Below, in pieces: positions 26,896 to 34,599 of a DNA stretch of 43,535 bases. The DNA lies in NCBI GenBank assembly GCA_001770415.1, contig MEQX01000059.1, positions 204 through 43,738 on the forward strand, given 5' to 3'. Source of the DNA: Betaproteobacteria bacterium RIFCSPLOWO2_02_FULL_63_19 (GTDB lineage: Bacteria > Pseudomonadota > Gammaproteobacteria > Burkholderiales > SG8-39). A model generated the notes under the pieces. It was not told the DNA's origin, made no database searches, and saw nothing but the letters and a program-made list of their open reading frames with translations. Every line of letters begins with the position of its first letter. The stretch's first letter is position 1. A program made the position numbers and the translations under genes.

Positions 26896-28091
26896 TCCAT
26901 CCCGGGCCCCGTGTACTCGAGAATGTAAAGCCCGCCATGGTAGCGGTCGGTGATGTAAATGAGCCCGTCTGCATCCACGAAAACGTCGTTGATCTGGATC
27001 GCCGCCTGTCCCGGAGGTGCCGGCGGGACGAAATAACCGACTTCTTCCGGACGGTAGGGATTGCGAATGTCCACCACCCTGAGCCCCGCGTTGTAGTACG
27101 TGACGAAGATCAGTTTCTCGCTCTGGAACGAGCCCGGCCGGTTTTCGTGGACATTGTGCGGGCCGAAGCGGCGGCCGCGCGTCGGAAAGTCTCCCTGCGG
27201 GACCGGAAAGCTGCTGATCGTTACCGGATTTCTTTCCTCGCGGATGTCGATGACCCATACGCGCTTCTCTCCCTCCTGGCACAGATCCTTGACCGACTCG
27301 TCCGTGGCCACGACGAGCTTGCGACCGGGCAGCGGAAGCGTCGTATGCGTGTAGCCCCCGTACGGCGGGCTCCAGTCCAGCCTGCTGATCAACCTGGGTG
27401 TGCCGGGGTTGGAAATATCGACGATGGCCATGCCCGCGTCGACGCAGGCCACGTAAGCACGGTTTCCGTGGGGCACGATTCCGTGAACAGAAAAGTGTTG
27501 CCCTTCGAAGGGCTGCCAGTTTGCCGGCGTTTGCTCGCCATCCTTGGTTCCGGGCATCCACCAGTGGCCGGCCTGCCTCGGTCGGGACGGCTCGGACAGA
27601 TCGACAATCAGATAGACGCGCTCCCGATAGCCGGGCAGATCGGCCGCGACATGGGCGTACTTCCCGTCGCTGAACCACATGCGGTGGACCCCTTTGCCCG
27701 GAATATGCAGGTAAGCGATTTCCCTCGGATCCGTGGGGTTCGACAGATCATAGATCTTGATACCGGCCTGGTTGGGAACGGTCCGGTCTTTGGCAAAGTA
27801 CGGGCGCTCCTGATTCTGGATCAGAACGTTGCCTGCGATCTGCACCTTGTGCGCGTGGGTGTTTTCCGCATGCGGGGTCTGCCGAACGACGCGTGGATCT
27901 TCGGGGTCAGTGGCATCGAGGATCGTCAGCGCCATTGGAGACATGCCGAGGTGGGCGACGTAAACATAGGGCCCGACCTTGAGCAGCTGCATGCCGTCTC
28001 CATGACCGTTCAAGTCGTTGTGCGCCAGCAGACGCACGTTGCAGCGTTCGCTTCTGTTCTCTATCTCGCTTACCGCGGCAGTCGGAGTCAT
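26892..28091 (-). CDS. LVIVD-repeat beta-propeller protein
   Basis: A 399-residue protein made of repeated blades with signatures such as ILDATDPEDPRVV, IYDLSNPTDPREI, IVDLSEPSRPRQ, IVDISNPGTPRLI and VVDIRNPYRPEEV. These are LVIVD repeats, which fold as beta-propellers and usually serve as secreted or surface binding scaffolds. No clear signal peptide is visible at the chosen start (28091), so the location is uncertain. A His-rich patch (HAENTHAHKV) lies in the first third. It diverges from the flavin oxidoreductase gene and converges on the ABC ATPase gene. No catalytic role can be assigned. Confidence 0.8.
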   Translation of the reverse strand: MTPTAAVSEIENRSERCNVRLLAHNDLNGHGDGMQLLKVGPYVYVAHLGMSPMALTILDATDPEDPRVVRQTPHAENTHAHKVQIAGNVLIQNQERPYFAKDRTVPNQAGIKIYDLSNPTDPREIAYLHIPGKGVHRMWFSDGKYAHVAADLPGYRERVYLIVDLSEPSRPRQAGHWWMPGTKDGEQTPANWQPFEGQHFSVHGIVPHGNRAYVACVDAGMAIVDISNPGTPRLISRLDWSPPYGGYTHTTLPLPGRKLVVATDESVKDLCQEGEKRVWVIDIREERNPVTISSFPVPQGDFPTRGRRFGPHNVHENRPGSFQSEKLIFVTYYNAGLRVVDIRNPYRPEEVGYFVPPAPPGQAAIQINDVFVDADGLIYITDRYHGGLYILEYTGPGMD

Positions 28092-28253
28092 CTCGGCCTC
28101 GCCTGTTTCATGCTGCGATCGTACCCTTCCAGTCTGGCGGCAATGGAGCCGCAGCCACGCCGGCCGGAAGCCGTCTCCTATTATCAGGAAGGCCGGCGGG
28201 AGTCAATCGACTGCAGCGAGACGGCGGGGGATATCGGCCGGAGATAGGTTTCT

Positions 28254-28267
28254 AGAACCCAGGTTCT
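28254..28267. promoter_or_regulatory. Palindromic operator candidate AGAACC-CA-GGTTCT
   Basis: A 6-bp-arm perfect inverted repeat with a 2-nt centre lies 20 nt upstream of the flavin-oxidoreductase start and in the divergent region shared with the LVIVD gene. The position suits a repressor or activator site. No cognate regulator is in the window. Confidence 0.35.
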
Positions 28268-28287
28268 CATCAAGAAGGAGAAATCAC

Positions 28288-29274
28288 ATGTCAATGCGTT
28301 TCAGTCTGCATGGTTCCATACAACGCGTTTCCCAGGCGATCGAGCGCGCACGTGAGGTCGAAGCGCTGGGCTATGAAGGCATGTTCGTTGCCGATAGCCA
28401 GCTGACCTGCTTGGACCCGTTTCAGGTCCTGGCCCTGTGTGCGGTGAATACCGAACGCCTGCTGCTCGGAACCGCGGTGACCAACATGGTCTACCGCGAC
28501 CCGACCGTGCTGGCGGGTTCCGCCGCAACGCTGAACCTGATCTCCGAGGGTCGCGCGATCCTGGGCATCGGAACCGGCGACGGCCCCGTCTATACGCTGG
28601 GGCGAAAGGCCACGCCGATGGCCCAGTTCGAAGAGGGGCTCCGGGTGATGCGCGAACTGCTTCAGGGGCGGCAGGTCGAGTTTCCTCCGGGCAGGGTCGG
28701 GCTCGACGTCGGCAAATTGCCCGCGCCGGTCTATGCCTCGGTCGAGGGCCCCCGGGGGCTGCAGGCAGCCGGCAAGTATGCCGACGGCGTGATCTTGGGA
28801 AACGGCTTCGACCTGCGCGTTCTGAAATGGGCGAAGGAAAAGATCGCGCTGGGTGCCGCGGCGCTCGGGCGTTCGCCCGCGGACATCGAACTGCTCGGGG
28901 CGGGCATGATCTGCGTCGACAAGGACGGCGATCGGGCACGGGCGATCGTGCGCGCGCGCCTGGCCAACCGCGCGCATCACAACTTTCGCTTCAGCCTGGA
29001 GACGGTGCCGCCGGAGGAACTGGCCGGGGTGAAAACATTCATCGAGAATTTCGACGTCAACAAGCCGCTGGAAGAAAAGGTGGACCCGCGCTTCGTCACC
29101 GATTATCTGGTGCGCCGGTTCTCCATCGCCGGCACGCCGGAAGAATGCGTGGCCCGCGTCAAGCAACTCGAGCAGGCCGGAATGAACCGATTGTTGCTTA
29201 CGCCACCGGAGAAGATCTACAGCAAGATGGCGGAGGCCTGGAGCAAGCAGGTCATGCCGCACTTTGCGCACTGA
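28288..29274 (+). CDS. Luciferase-like (LLM class) flavin-dependent oxidoreductase
   Basis: A 328-residue TIM-barrel protein of the bacterial luciferase/methylene-tetrahydromethanopterin reductase superfamily, using FMN or F420. Typical features are AREVEALGYEGMFVADS near 20-36, LGTAVTNMVYRDP, LGIGTGDGPV and the C-terminal IAGTPEECVARV. The ATG at 28288 follows AAGGAG; an upstream in-frame extension was rejected because it overlaps the divergent LVIVD gene and lacks homology. Its 3' end overlaps the convergent molybdenum hydroxylase gene by 23 nt. Substrate unknown. Confidence 0.85.
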   Translation: MSMRFSLHGSIQRVSQAIERAREVEALGYEGMFVADSQLTCLDPFQVLALCAVNTERLLLGTAVTNMVYRDPTVLAGSAATLNLISEGRAILGIGTGDGPVYTLGRKATPMAQFEEGLRVMRELLQGRQVEFPPGRVGLDVGKLPAPVYASVEGPRGLQAAGKYADGVILGNGFDLRVLKWAKEKIALGAAALGRSPADIELLGAGMICVDKDGDRARAIVRARLANRAHHNFRFSLETVPPEELAGVKTFIENFDVNKPLEEKVDPRFVTDYLVRRFSIAGTPEECVARVKQLEQAGMNRLLLTPPEKIYSKMAEAWSKQVMPHFAH

Positions 29275-31612
29275 GCTTGGCAATGTGCCGCCCGCGGCCG
29301 CCGGTCGAACGGATGGCGCGCCACACCGCTTCGGGCGTTGCCGGCATGTCGATATGCCGAACGCCGATCGCGGCGAGGGCGTCGAGGATGGCGTGTATCG
29401 CGGCGGGCGTCGCGGCGATCGTTCCGGCTTCGCCGGCACCTTTGACGCCCAGCGGATTGGTGGTCGTCGGCACCGGACGGAAGGCGATATTGAAATCCGG
29501 AAAATCGTCGGCGCGCGGCATGCAATAGTCCATGAACGATCCGGACAGCTGCTGGCCCGAGCCGGGGTCGTAGACGACTTCCTCCATCAGCGATTGCCCG
29601 AGCCCGGCGACGATGGCGCCGTGGGTCTGGCCCTCGACGATGAGCGGATTGAGCACGGTGCCGACGTCGTCCACGCAGACGTAGGCGACGACCGCGACGG
29701 CGCCGGTCTCGGCGTCGATTTCAACTTCACAGACGTGACATCCATTTGGAAAGTTGCGGCTCGGATCGTAGACGCCGGTGCCTGACCATCCGACGCCGAG
29801 GTCCTGCGGGACGCCAAAGGGGGCATGGGCGATGCGGGCGACATCGACCAGCTCGACCGAGCGGTCGGTCCCGGCGAGGCGAAAGCGTCCTTCGGAGAAT
29901 TCGATGTCCGCTTCGGCCACCTCGATCATGTGCGCCGCGAAACGCTTGCCTTTCTTGATCACCTCATCGGCAGCAAACCTCAGCGCACCCCCGCCCGCGG
30001 TTGCCGAGCGGGCAGCGAAGGTCCCGCGTCCGAACAGGACCGTATCGGTGTCGCCCTGAATCAGCCGTATCTTTTCGAACGGTATGCCCAGCCACTCGTT
30101 GACCAGTTGCGCGAACACCGTTTCATGTCCCTGGCCGTGGGAGAACGTGCCAGCGATGATCATCGCCGCGCCGTCGGCATCGACTCGGATTTCCATGCGC
30201 TCGTTGAAGTGCGCACTGACCTCGATATAGGTGCAAATCCCTATGCCGCGCAGCTTTCCACGGGCCTTGGAGGTGCGGCGCCGTTCTTCGAATCCGGACC
30301 AGTCCGCCGTCGTCAATGCCGCGTCCATGATGGCTTCGAAGTCGCCCGAGTCATAGGTCATCGTCAGCGGGGTTGCGTACGGGAGCGCGGCGCTCGGGAT
30401 GAAGTTGCGGCGCCTGATCTCGACCTGGTCCAGACCCATCGAGCGCGCCGCGGCATCGATCAGCCGCTCGATGATATAGGTGCCTTGCGGGCGGCCGGCG
30501 CCGCGATAGGTGCCCACCGGCGTGGTGTTCGTGAATACGGACCGGGTGACTGCGTGGATGAGCGGGATCCGGTACATGCCCGACAGCATGACCATCGTCT
30601 GGGTTCCGGGCACCAGCGCCACCGTCGCCAGATACGCGCCCATGTTGACGTCGATTCGGGCCCGCAGCGCGAGGATGCGCCCGTCGCGGTCGAGCGCCAG
30701 TTCAGCTTCGACCATCTGTTCCCTGGCATGGGTGTCGCTGATCAGGCCTTCCGAGCGCTCGGCGATCCAGCGCACCGGGCGCGCAAGCTTCCCGGCCGCC
30801 CACACCAGCAGCGAATCCTCGGGTTGCAACTGGCCCTTCATGCCGAAGCCGCCGCCGACATCCCTGGCGATCACATGCAGATCCGAGAGCGGGATGTGCA
30901 GCACGGTCTGGGCGATTTCGTGCTTCAGCCGGTGCGGCACCTGGGTGTTGCCGTACAGGGTGTAGCGCCGGCTCGCCGGATCGTAATCGGCGATCGCGCC
31001 GCGCGGCTCCATCGAGTTGGCGCTCATGCGCTGGTTCTTCAGCTTCAACCGCTCGACATGATGGGCGGCGGCAAAAGCCGCGTCGGTTGCACGGACATCG
31101 CCGATTTCCTGGACCACGCACACGTTTCCTTCCGCGCCATCCCATAATTGCGGCGCGTCGGGCCCGGTCGCGTCGTCCATGCGAATGACCGGCGCCAGGG
31201 GCTCGTAGTCGACGTCGATCATCTCGGCGGCGTCCTTGGCCTGAGCGGCGGTCTCGGCGACGACCAACGCGACTCGGTCGCCCACGTGGCGGACGCGGTC
31301 CCGGACCAACAGCGGCTGCGCAGTCATGAAGGGCGGCCGCCCGACGACGAATTCCGCCGCAAACCGCGACCGCAGCCCGCCCAGTCCATCGCCGGCTACA
31401 TCTGCGCCTGTCAGAACCAGCAGTACCCCGGGCGCCGCCGCGGCGCGCGAGGTGTCGATCGAGCGGATCAGCGCGTGCGCGTGCGGGGAGCGCAAAACAG
31501 CCGCGTGCGTTTGCTCGCGCAGACCCAGGTCATCGACGAATTGCCCGCGCCCGGTCAGGAACCGGTGGTCCTCGGTTCTCAGGACGCGCTTCCCAATGCC
31601 GAATTCAGTCAT
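29252..31612 (-). CDS. Xanthine-dehydrogenase-family molybdopterin-binding large subunit
   Basis: A 786-residue CoxL/aldehyde-oxidase-like protein. The N-terminal a/b hammerhead domain contains GRGQFVDDL and VLRSPHAHA. Molybdenum-cofactor segments include GGGFGMKGQ, TYRGAGRPQ and the catalytic-glutamate motif GVKGAGEAG near residue 735. The active-site loop is the YRGAGR form, not the AYxCSFR loop of true form I CO dehydrogenase, so CO oxidation is unlikely. Such enzymes hydroxylate aldehydes, heterocycles or related compounds with a FAD subunit and a 2Fe-2S subunit; neither is beside it. It may pair with subunits encoded elsewhere. Confidence 0.87.
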   Translation of the reverse strand: MTEFGIGKRVLRTEDHRFLTGRGQFVDDLGLREQTHAAVLRSPHAHALIRSIDTSRAAAAPGVLLVLTGADVAGDGLGGLRSRFAAEFVVGRPPFMTAQPLLVRDRVRHVGDRVALVVAETAAQAKDAAEMIDVDYEPLAPVIRMDDATGPDAPQLWDGAEGNVCVVQEIGDVRATDAAFAAAHHVERLKLKNQRMSANSMEPRGAIADYDPASRRYTLYGNTQVPHRLKHEIAQTVLHIPLSDLHVIARDVGGGFGMKGQLQPEDSLLVWAAGKLARPVRWIAERSEGLISDTHAREQMVEAELALDRDGRILALRARIDVNMGAYLATVALVPGTQTMVMLSGMYRIPLIHAVTRSVFTNTTPVGTYRGAGRPQGTYIIERLIDAAARSMGLDQVEIRRRNFIPSAALPYATPLTMTYDSGDFEAIMDAALTTADWSGFEERRRTSKARGKLRGIGICTYIEVSAHFNERMEIRVDADGAAMIIAGTFSHGQGHETVFAQLVNEWLGIPFEKIRLIQGDTDTVLFGRGTFAARSATAGGGALRFAADEVIKKGKRFAAHMIEVAEADIEFSEGRFRLAGTDRSVELVDVARIAHAPFGVPQDLGVGWSGTGVYDPSRNFPNGCHVCEVEIDAETGAVAVVAYVCVDDVGTVLNPLIVEGQTHGAIVAGLGQSLMEEVVYDPGSGQQLSGSFMDYCMPRADDFPDFNIAFRPVPTTTNPLGVKGAGEAGTIAATPAAIHAILDALAAIGVRHIDMPATPEAVWRAIRSTGGRGRHIAKLSAQSAA

Positions 31613-31888
31613 CCGCGGGTTCCTCGCTGCTTGCGTCGGCGCCTCGGTCGGTCAAGGCCCCCGGCGCAAGATAACATCGCGCGGATTTCAAGTCAGCGCT
31701 TTCGTCTTGCACTGCTGACGATTTCGGCGCGCACGTCGGTGATCTCGCGGGCGCGCGAGACTCTTGCACCATCACAATGTTCCGAGCGCGGACGGGAGGT
31801 GCTGCGCGGACAGATAATGCGCGCGGGATTCGCCGGCGCATCCTCTACCCAGGCGATATTCAGCACCTTTAGAGCTGCCCTGATCGTC
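31613..31888. other. Intergenic region ahead of the molybdenum hydroxylase gene
   Basis: The space between the mrpX-side hairpin and the start of the molybdenum hydroxylase gene contains no supported gene. Short frames on both strands have no homology. By position it should hold the promoter of the minus-strand molybdenum hydroxylase gene; no convincing boxes were recognised. Confidence 0.4.
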
Positions 31889-31919
31889 CCGGCCGAATCG
31901 CGGTTCGCGATCCGGCCGG
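31889..31919 (-). terminator. Strong hairpin just after the Met-rich peptide gene
   Basis: Two 14-nt arms (31889-31902 and 31906-31919) pair with a single mismatch around a 3-nt loop, 5 nt beyond the stop codon of the Met-rich peptide gene. There is no T-run after it on the minus strand, so it may act as an mRNA-stabilising 3' structure or a Rho-assisted end. It marks the end of the msrB-to-mrpX transcription unit. Confidence 0.5.
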
Positions 31920-31924
31920 ATCTT

Positions 31925-32161
31925 TTATTTCATCATCTTGTCCTTCTGCATGTCGTCCTTGGCCATGGAATCCTTTTTCATCTTGTCCTTCTTCATGCTG
32001 TCCTTGGCCATCTTGTCCTTCTTCATGTCGTCCTTGGCCATGGTTTCCTTCTTCATGTCGTCCTTGGCCATCGAATCCTTTTTCATCATGTCGTCGGCGA
32101 CGGCGTTGCCGCCGGCCAGCAAAAGAGCGGTGGAGAGTAGAACTGAGGTGATCTTGATCAT
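31925..32161 (-). CDS. mrpX: Secreted methionine-rich MXKDX-repeat peptide (MrpX-like)
   Basis: A 78-residue protein with a signal peptide (about 1-22, ending in GNAVA) and a mature part built almost only from five-residue units of the MxKDx type. Thirteen of roughly 56 mature residues are Met, the rest mainly Lys and Asp. This is the pentapeptide MXKDX repeat family. In Azospira suillum a peptide of this kind, MrpX, is induced by SigF and soaks up hypochlorite through its Met residues, which are then re-reduced by a periplasmic Met-sulfoxide reductase. AAGGAG precedes the ATG. No promoter motif lies directly upstream, so it is probably read from the DUF1223 or msrB promoter. The symbol is by analogy. 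Confidence 0.82.
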   Translation of the reverse strand: MIKITSVLLSTALLLAGGNAVADDMMKKDSMAKDDMKKETMAKDDMKKDKMAKDSMKKDKMKKDSMAKDDMQKDKMMK

Positions 32162-32229
32162 GGTGAACTCCTTGGTGAATGAAACGTGGGTGAAGGTAAT
32201 GCCGGTGCTTCAGGGCGGCTGATTCCTGC

Positions 32230-32365
32230 TCAGCTGCCGCCGAACCAGTTGTAACCCTGGTCTTCCAGCCGCCAGGGTAGGTATTGGTGACGACAATCGC
32301 CTGTATGTGCTTCGGATTCGTGCAGCCGAGCTTGGTCGGCATGCACAGCTTCACGGAACATCCAT
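32230..32365 (-). pseudogene. C-terminal remnant of a sulfite-oxidase/YedY-like molybdopterin oxidoreductase
   Basis: Reading the minus strand from about 32365 gives VKLCMPTKLGCTNPKHIQAI and VVTNTYPGG. The frame then shifts by one base and continues LEDQGYNWFGGS to a TGA at 32230-32232. This matches the usual C-terminal end of small molybdopterin oxidoreductases of the sulfite oxidase fold, with a frameshift in the middle and everything upstream missing. It is wedged between the DUF1223 gene and the Met-rich peptide gene. In Azospira the corresponding place belongs to YedY1, the reductase partner of MrpX, so this looks like the ghost of that gene. Confidence 0.7.
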
Positions 32366-32371
32366 CGCCGA

Positions 32372-33148
32372 TCAGGAGCCTGCGCACTGCGGCGCGCTTA
32401 GCGCCTGGAGTACCTGTCCAGTGCGCTCGCCCTGCACGAAGGCCGCCAGCTCCAATCGGTCGCGGCGCCAGGTAGCCGCTAGCGGGATCTCGCGCTGCAC
32501 CCGCGCTGCACCGTCTGTCAGGCGAACCGGCCCGATCCATCGACGCACGACGTGATCGTGCGAAAGGGTCGCGCCGCTGTTTTCGCCGCGGGTTACCTTC
32601 GACGACAGGCCGCTCTCGGCCAGCGCGACGTACAGCGCAGCCGGTTCGGAACCCTGATCGGCTTTTGCCTCGGCGTGGAGCGCGAGTGTCCCGGTCGGCG
32701 CCACGCGCGCCCGCACGCGGATGGATGCCCTGGCCGGGCGCGCATTGATACTGCGCACCGTGTCCCGCAGTCCACCTCGCCACCATCGAAGTTCGGCGCC
32801 GTTGACGAAGAACTCGGGCGTATAGACGGCGTTGCTCCGGTTGATGCTCGCCAGCCGGGTCTGCCGTTCGCCGAACGCGGCCTGGGCGTACGGATCCTTC
32901 CAGCCGATGTAGTCCCAGTAGCCCACATGCAGCGCCAGCGGAACCGCTACGGCTTGCGCCTCCAGTGCCTGCTTCAGGTCGCTGAGTTGCCGGTCGGCCG
33001 GCGGACAACTGGAGCAGCCCTCGGACGTGTAGAGCTCGATCAGCGCGGCGGTCCTTGGCCCGCTTCGTACATCGCATTCGGCATAGCCCGCGACCGGCAG
33101 CAATGCCGAAGAAACGGCGATCAGAGTCAAAGCTGCGGACTTATTCAT
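32372..33148 (-). CDS. DUF1223 family secreted thioredoxin-like protein
   Basis: A 258-residue protein with a signal peptide (about 1-23, ending GYA) followed by the family signature LIELYTSEGCSSCPPAD. The CSSC pair at residues 45-48 is a likely redox-active disulfide in a thioredoxin-like fold. Later motifs include VGYWDYIGWKDPYA and TPEFFVNG. The ATG at 33148 was chosen because the signal peptide starts there; a TTG seven codons upstream is possible. It has its own copy of the SigF-like promoter 38 nt upstream and lies downstream of msrA on the same strand. A role in periplasmic thiol or oxidant defence is an inference from context. Confidence 0.85.
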   Translation of the reverse strand: MNKSAALTLIAVSSALLPVAGYAECDVRSGPRTAALIELYTSEGCSSCPPADRQLSDLKQALEAQAVAVPLALHVGYWDYIGWKDPYAQAAFGERQTRLASINRSNAVYTPEFFVNGAELRWWRGGLRDTVRSINARPARASIRVRARVAPTGTLALHAEAKADQGSEPAALYVALAESGLSSKVTRGENSGATLSHDHVVRRWIGPVRLTDGAARVQREIPLAATWRRDRLELAAFVQGERTGQVLQALSAPQCAGS

Positions 33149-33185
33149 CGGAATCGTATCGCTCCGCAACAGGGGTTCGGGGATA

Positions 33186-33213
33186 ATTCACGGTGGCGCC
33201 GCGATTGGTTACA
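33186..33213 (-). promoter_or_regulatory. SigF-type promoter of the DUF1223 gene (TGTAACC-N16-TGAAT)
   Basis: On the minus strand TGTAACC (plus 33207-33213), a 16-nt spacer and TGAAT (plus 33186-33190) lie 38-65 nt upstream of the DUF1223 start. The -35 box and spacing are identical to the other two copies in this island; the -10 box differs by one base. Confidence 0.7.
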
Positions 33214-33255
33214 CCGGCGGCGCCGATGCGCAAGCGATCGGCGTGTGACGCTCAC

Positions 33256-33876
33256 CTAGTGTTCGCCCCAGATCTCTTGCACCCGGTTGTCCCGCCCGCA
33301 GCCCAGGCGATAGAAGTTGTAGCGGATGGGGTTCTTCCTGTAGTAGTCCTGGTGGTAATCCTCGGCCGCGTAGAACTGTGAGGCCCTGGTGATTTCCGTG
33401 AACACTCGTGCGAGCTTGCCGCTCTTCAGCAGCGCATCGCGGCTGGCTTCCGCGATCTTGCGTTCGGACTCGTTGCTCCAGAAGATGGCGCTGCGGTATT
33501 GCGTGCCGACGTCGCAGAATTGCCTGTCTTTGACCGTTGGATCGATATGGCGCCAGAAGTAGTCGACCAGTTGTTGGTAGCTCACTTTCTTCGGGTCGTA
33601 ACGCACCTGCACCGCTTCGGTGTGCCCGGTACCGCCGTCGCTGACCTGATGGTAGGTGGGATTGGGCACTTTCCCACCGGTGTATCCGGACAGCGTCGCT
33701 ACGACGCCCGGCAGCTTGTCGAAATCCGCTTCCACGCACCAGAAGCAACCGCCGGCGAATACCGCGGTCGCCGTAGGCGTTTCAGCGCCGGCCGTCGACG
33801 GCGCTCCGGCCGCAGGACCGGCAGTGCCGAGCAGCAGCATCAGCGTAGCGGTGAAACGGGCCAGTTCGGTCTTCAT
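33256..33876 (-). CDS. msrA: Peptide methionine-S-sulfoxide reductase MsrA, exported
   Basis: A 206-residue MsrA. The catalytic motif GGCFWC has its Cys at residue 44, followed by GYTGGKVPNPTYHQV and GTGHTEAVQVRYDP, both typical. A hydrophobic N-terminus (about 1-24, ending PAAGA) is a signal peptide, so the enzyme probably acts in the periplasm. It reduces the S-epimer of methionine sulfoxide. The ATG at 33876 overlaps the msrB stop by 4 nt, giving an msrBA pair. Together with the Met-rich peptide downstream it fits oxidant scavenging with enzymatic regeneration. Confidence 0.93.
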   Translation of the reverse strand: MKTELARFTATLMLLLGTAGPAAGAPSTAGAETPTATAVFAGGCFWCVEADFDKLPGVVATLSGYTGGKVPNPTYHQVSDGGTGHTEAVQVRYDPKKVSYQQLVDYFWRHIDPTVKDRQFCDVGTQYRSAIFWSNESERKIAEASRDALLKSGKLARVFTEITRASQFYAAEDYHQDYYRKNPIRYNFYRLGCGRDNRVQEIWGEH

Positions 33877-34379
33877 GCGCGCAGCTCCGGCAGCCGCTCG
33901 GCGCGCGGCACGAAATGCAGCGCGACGCCGTTGTTGCAGTAGCGCTTGCCCGTCGGCTTCGGGCCATCGTCGAATATGTGGCCTTGATGCCCGCCGCACC
34001 TTGCGCAGTGGTACTCGGTGCGCGGAAAGATCAGTTTGAAATCGGTCCTGGTGGCGACGGCTTTCGGCAGCGGCTGCCAGAAGCTCGGCCAGCCGGTGCC
34101 GCTGTCGTATTTTCGGCTGCTGTCGAACAACGGCAGGTAGCACGCGGCGCAAACGAAGGTTCCGTCGCGCTTTTCGTGGTTCAGCGGACTGGTGCCGGCG
34201 CGTTCGGTGTCCTCCTCGAACAACACCCGGTACGCGGGGGCGGGCAGCAGGGCGGCCCACTCCGCTTTGGACTTGCGCAGCGCCGGGCCGGCAGGCGTGC
34301 CCGCCCGCGAAAGGCCGGGATTCGCCAGAGACAGCGTGGACAAGCCGAACAGCCATTTCAGCGATTGACGACGATTCAT
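33873..34379 (-). CDS. msrB: Peptide methionine-R-sulfoxide reductase MsrB, exported
   Basis: A 168-residue MsrB. The zinc ligands are Cys77/Cys80 (CAAC) and Cys125/Cys128 (CARC); GTGWPSFW and the catalytic Cys148 in RYCNN are present. The N-terminus MNRRQSLKWLFGLSTLSLA has twin arginines and a hydrophobic stretch, so export by Tat or as a membrane anchor is likely. It reduces the R-epimer of methionine sulfoxide. It is first in a minus-strand unit with msrA, DUF1223 and the Met-rich peptide, 110 nt downstream of a SigF-like promoter. Confidence 0.92.
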   Translation of the reverse strand: MNRRQSLKWLFGLSTLSLANPGLSRAGTPAGPALRKSKAEWAALLPAPAYRVLFEEDTERAGTSPLNHEKRDGTFVCAACYLPLFDSSRKYDSGTGWPSFWQPLPKAVATRTDFKLIFPRTEYHCARCGGHQGHIFDDGPKPTGKRYCNNGVALHFVPRAERLPELRA

Positions 34380-34488
34380 AACCTCTCCATAGATTCAGCT
34401 CGATGGCATCCGCCCAGGAGACGTACCGGCAGTGGTGGTCCCAACCAAGACCGGTGCGGCGCCATCGATGCGGACACTCTGGGCGGTA

Positions 34489-34516
34489 ATTCGGCGCGGT
34501 TCGGCGCCCGGTTACA
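34489..34516 (-). promoter_or_regulatory. SigF-type promoter of msrB-msrA (TGTAACC-N16-CGAAT)
   Basis: On the minus strand TGTAACC (plus 34510-34516), a 16-nt spacer and CGAAT (plus 34489-34493) lie 110 nt upstream of msrB. This equals the motif upstream of sigF on the opposite strand and fits the GTAACC/CGAA type described for NrsF-controlled sigma factors. Confidence 0.75.
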
Positions 34517-34571
34517 GGCTCGGGCTAAAATTCGCTGGTAGCCGAAGGGCGCGGCTTTTTCTTCGCGCGGC

Positions 34572-34599
34572 TGTAACCGAAGGCGTCAATACAACGAAT
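34572..34599 (+). promoter_or_regulatory. SigF-type promoter at sigF (TGTAACC-N16-CGAAT)
   Basis: TGTAACC (34572-34578), a 16-nt spacer and CGAAT (34595-34599). It points at the sigma factor gene and suggests autoregulation. The -10 box runs into the ATG at 34598, so a transcript from here would begin inside the annotated coding region. Confidence 0.65.

Noticed and set aside
29252..31612. Assignment of the molybdenum hydroxylase as CO dehydrogenase CoxL
   Set aside because: The active-site loop reads YRGAGR rather than the Cys-containing form I loop, and coxM/coxS are missing.
32251..32258. A fourth TGTAACC box, on the plus strand within the molybdopterin-enzyme remnant
   Set aside because: It points away from the minus-strand genes and has no GAAT box at 16 nt; it falls in old coding sequence.
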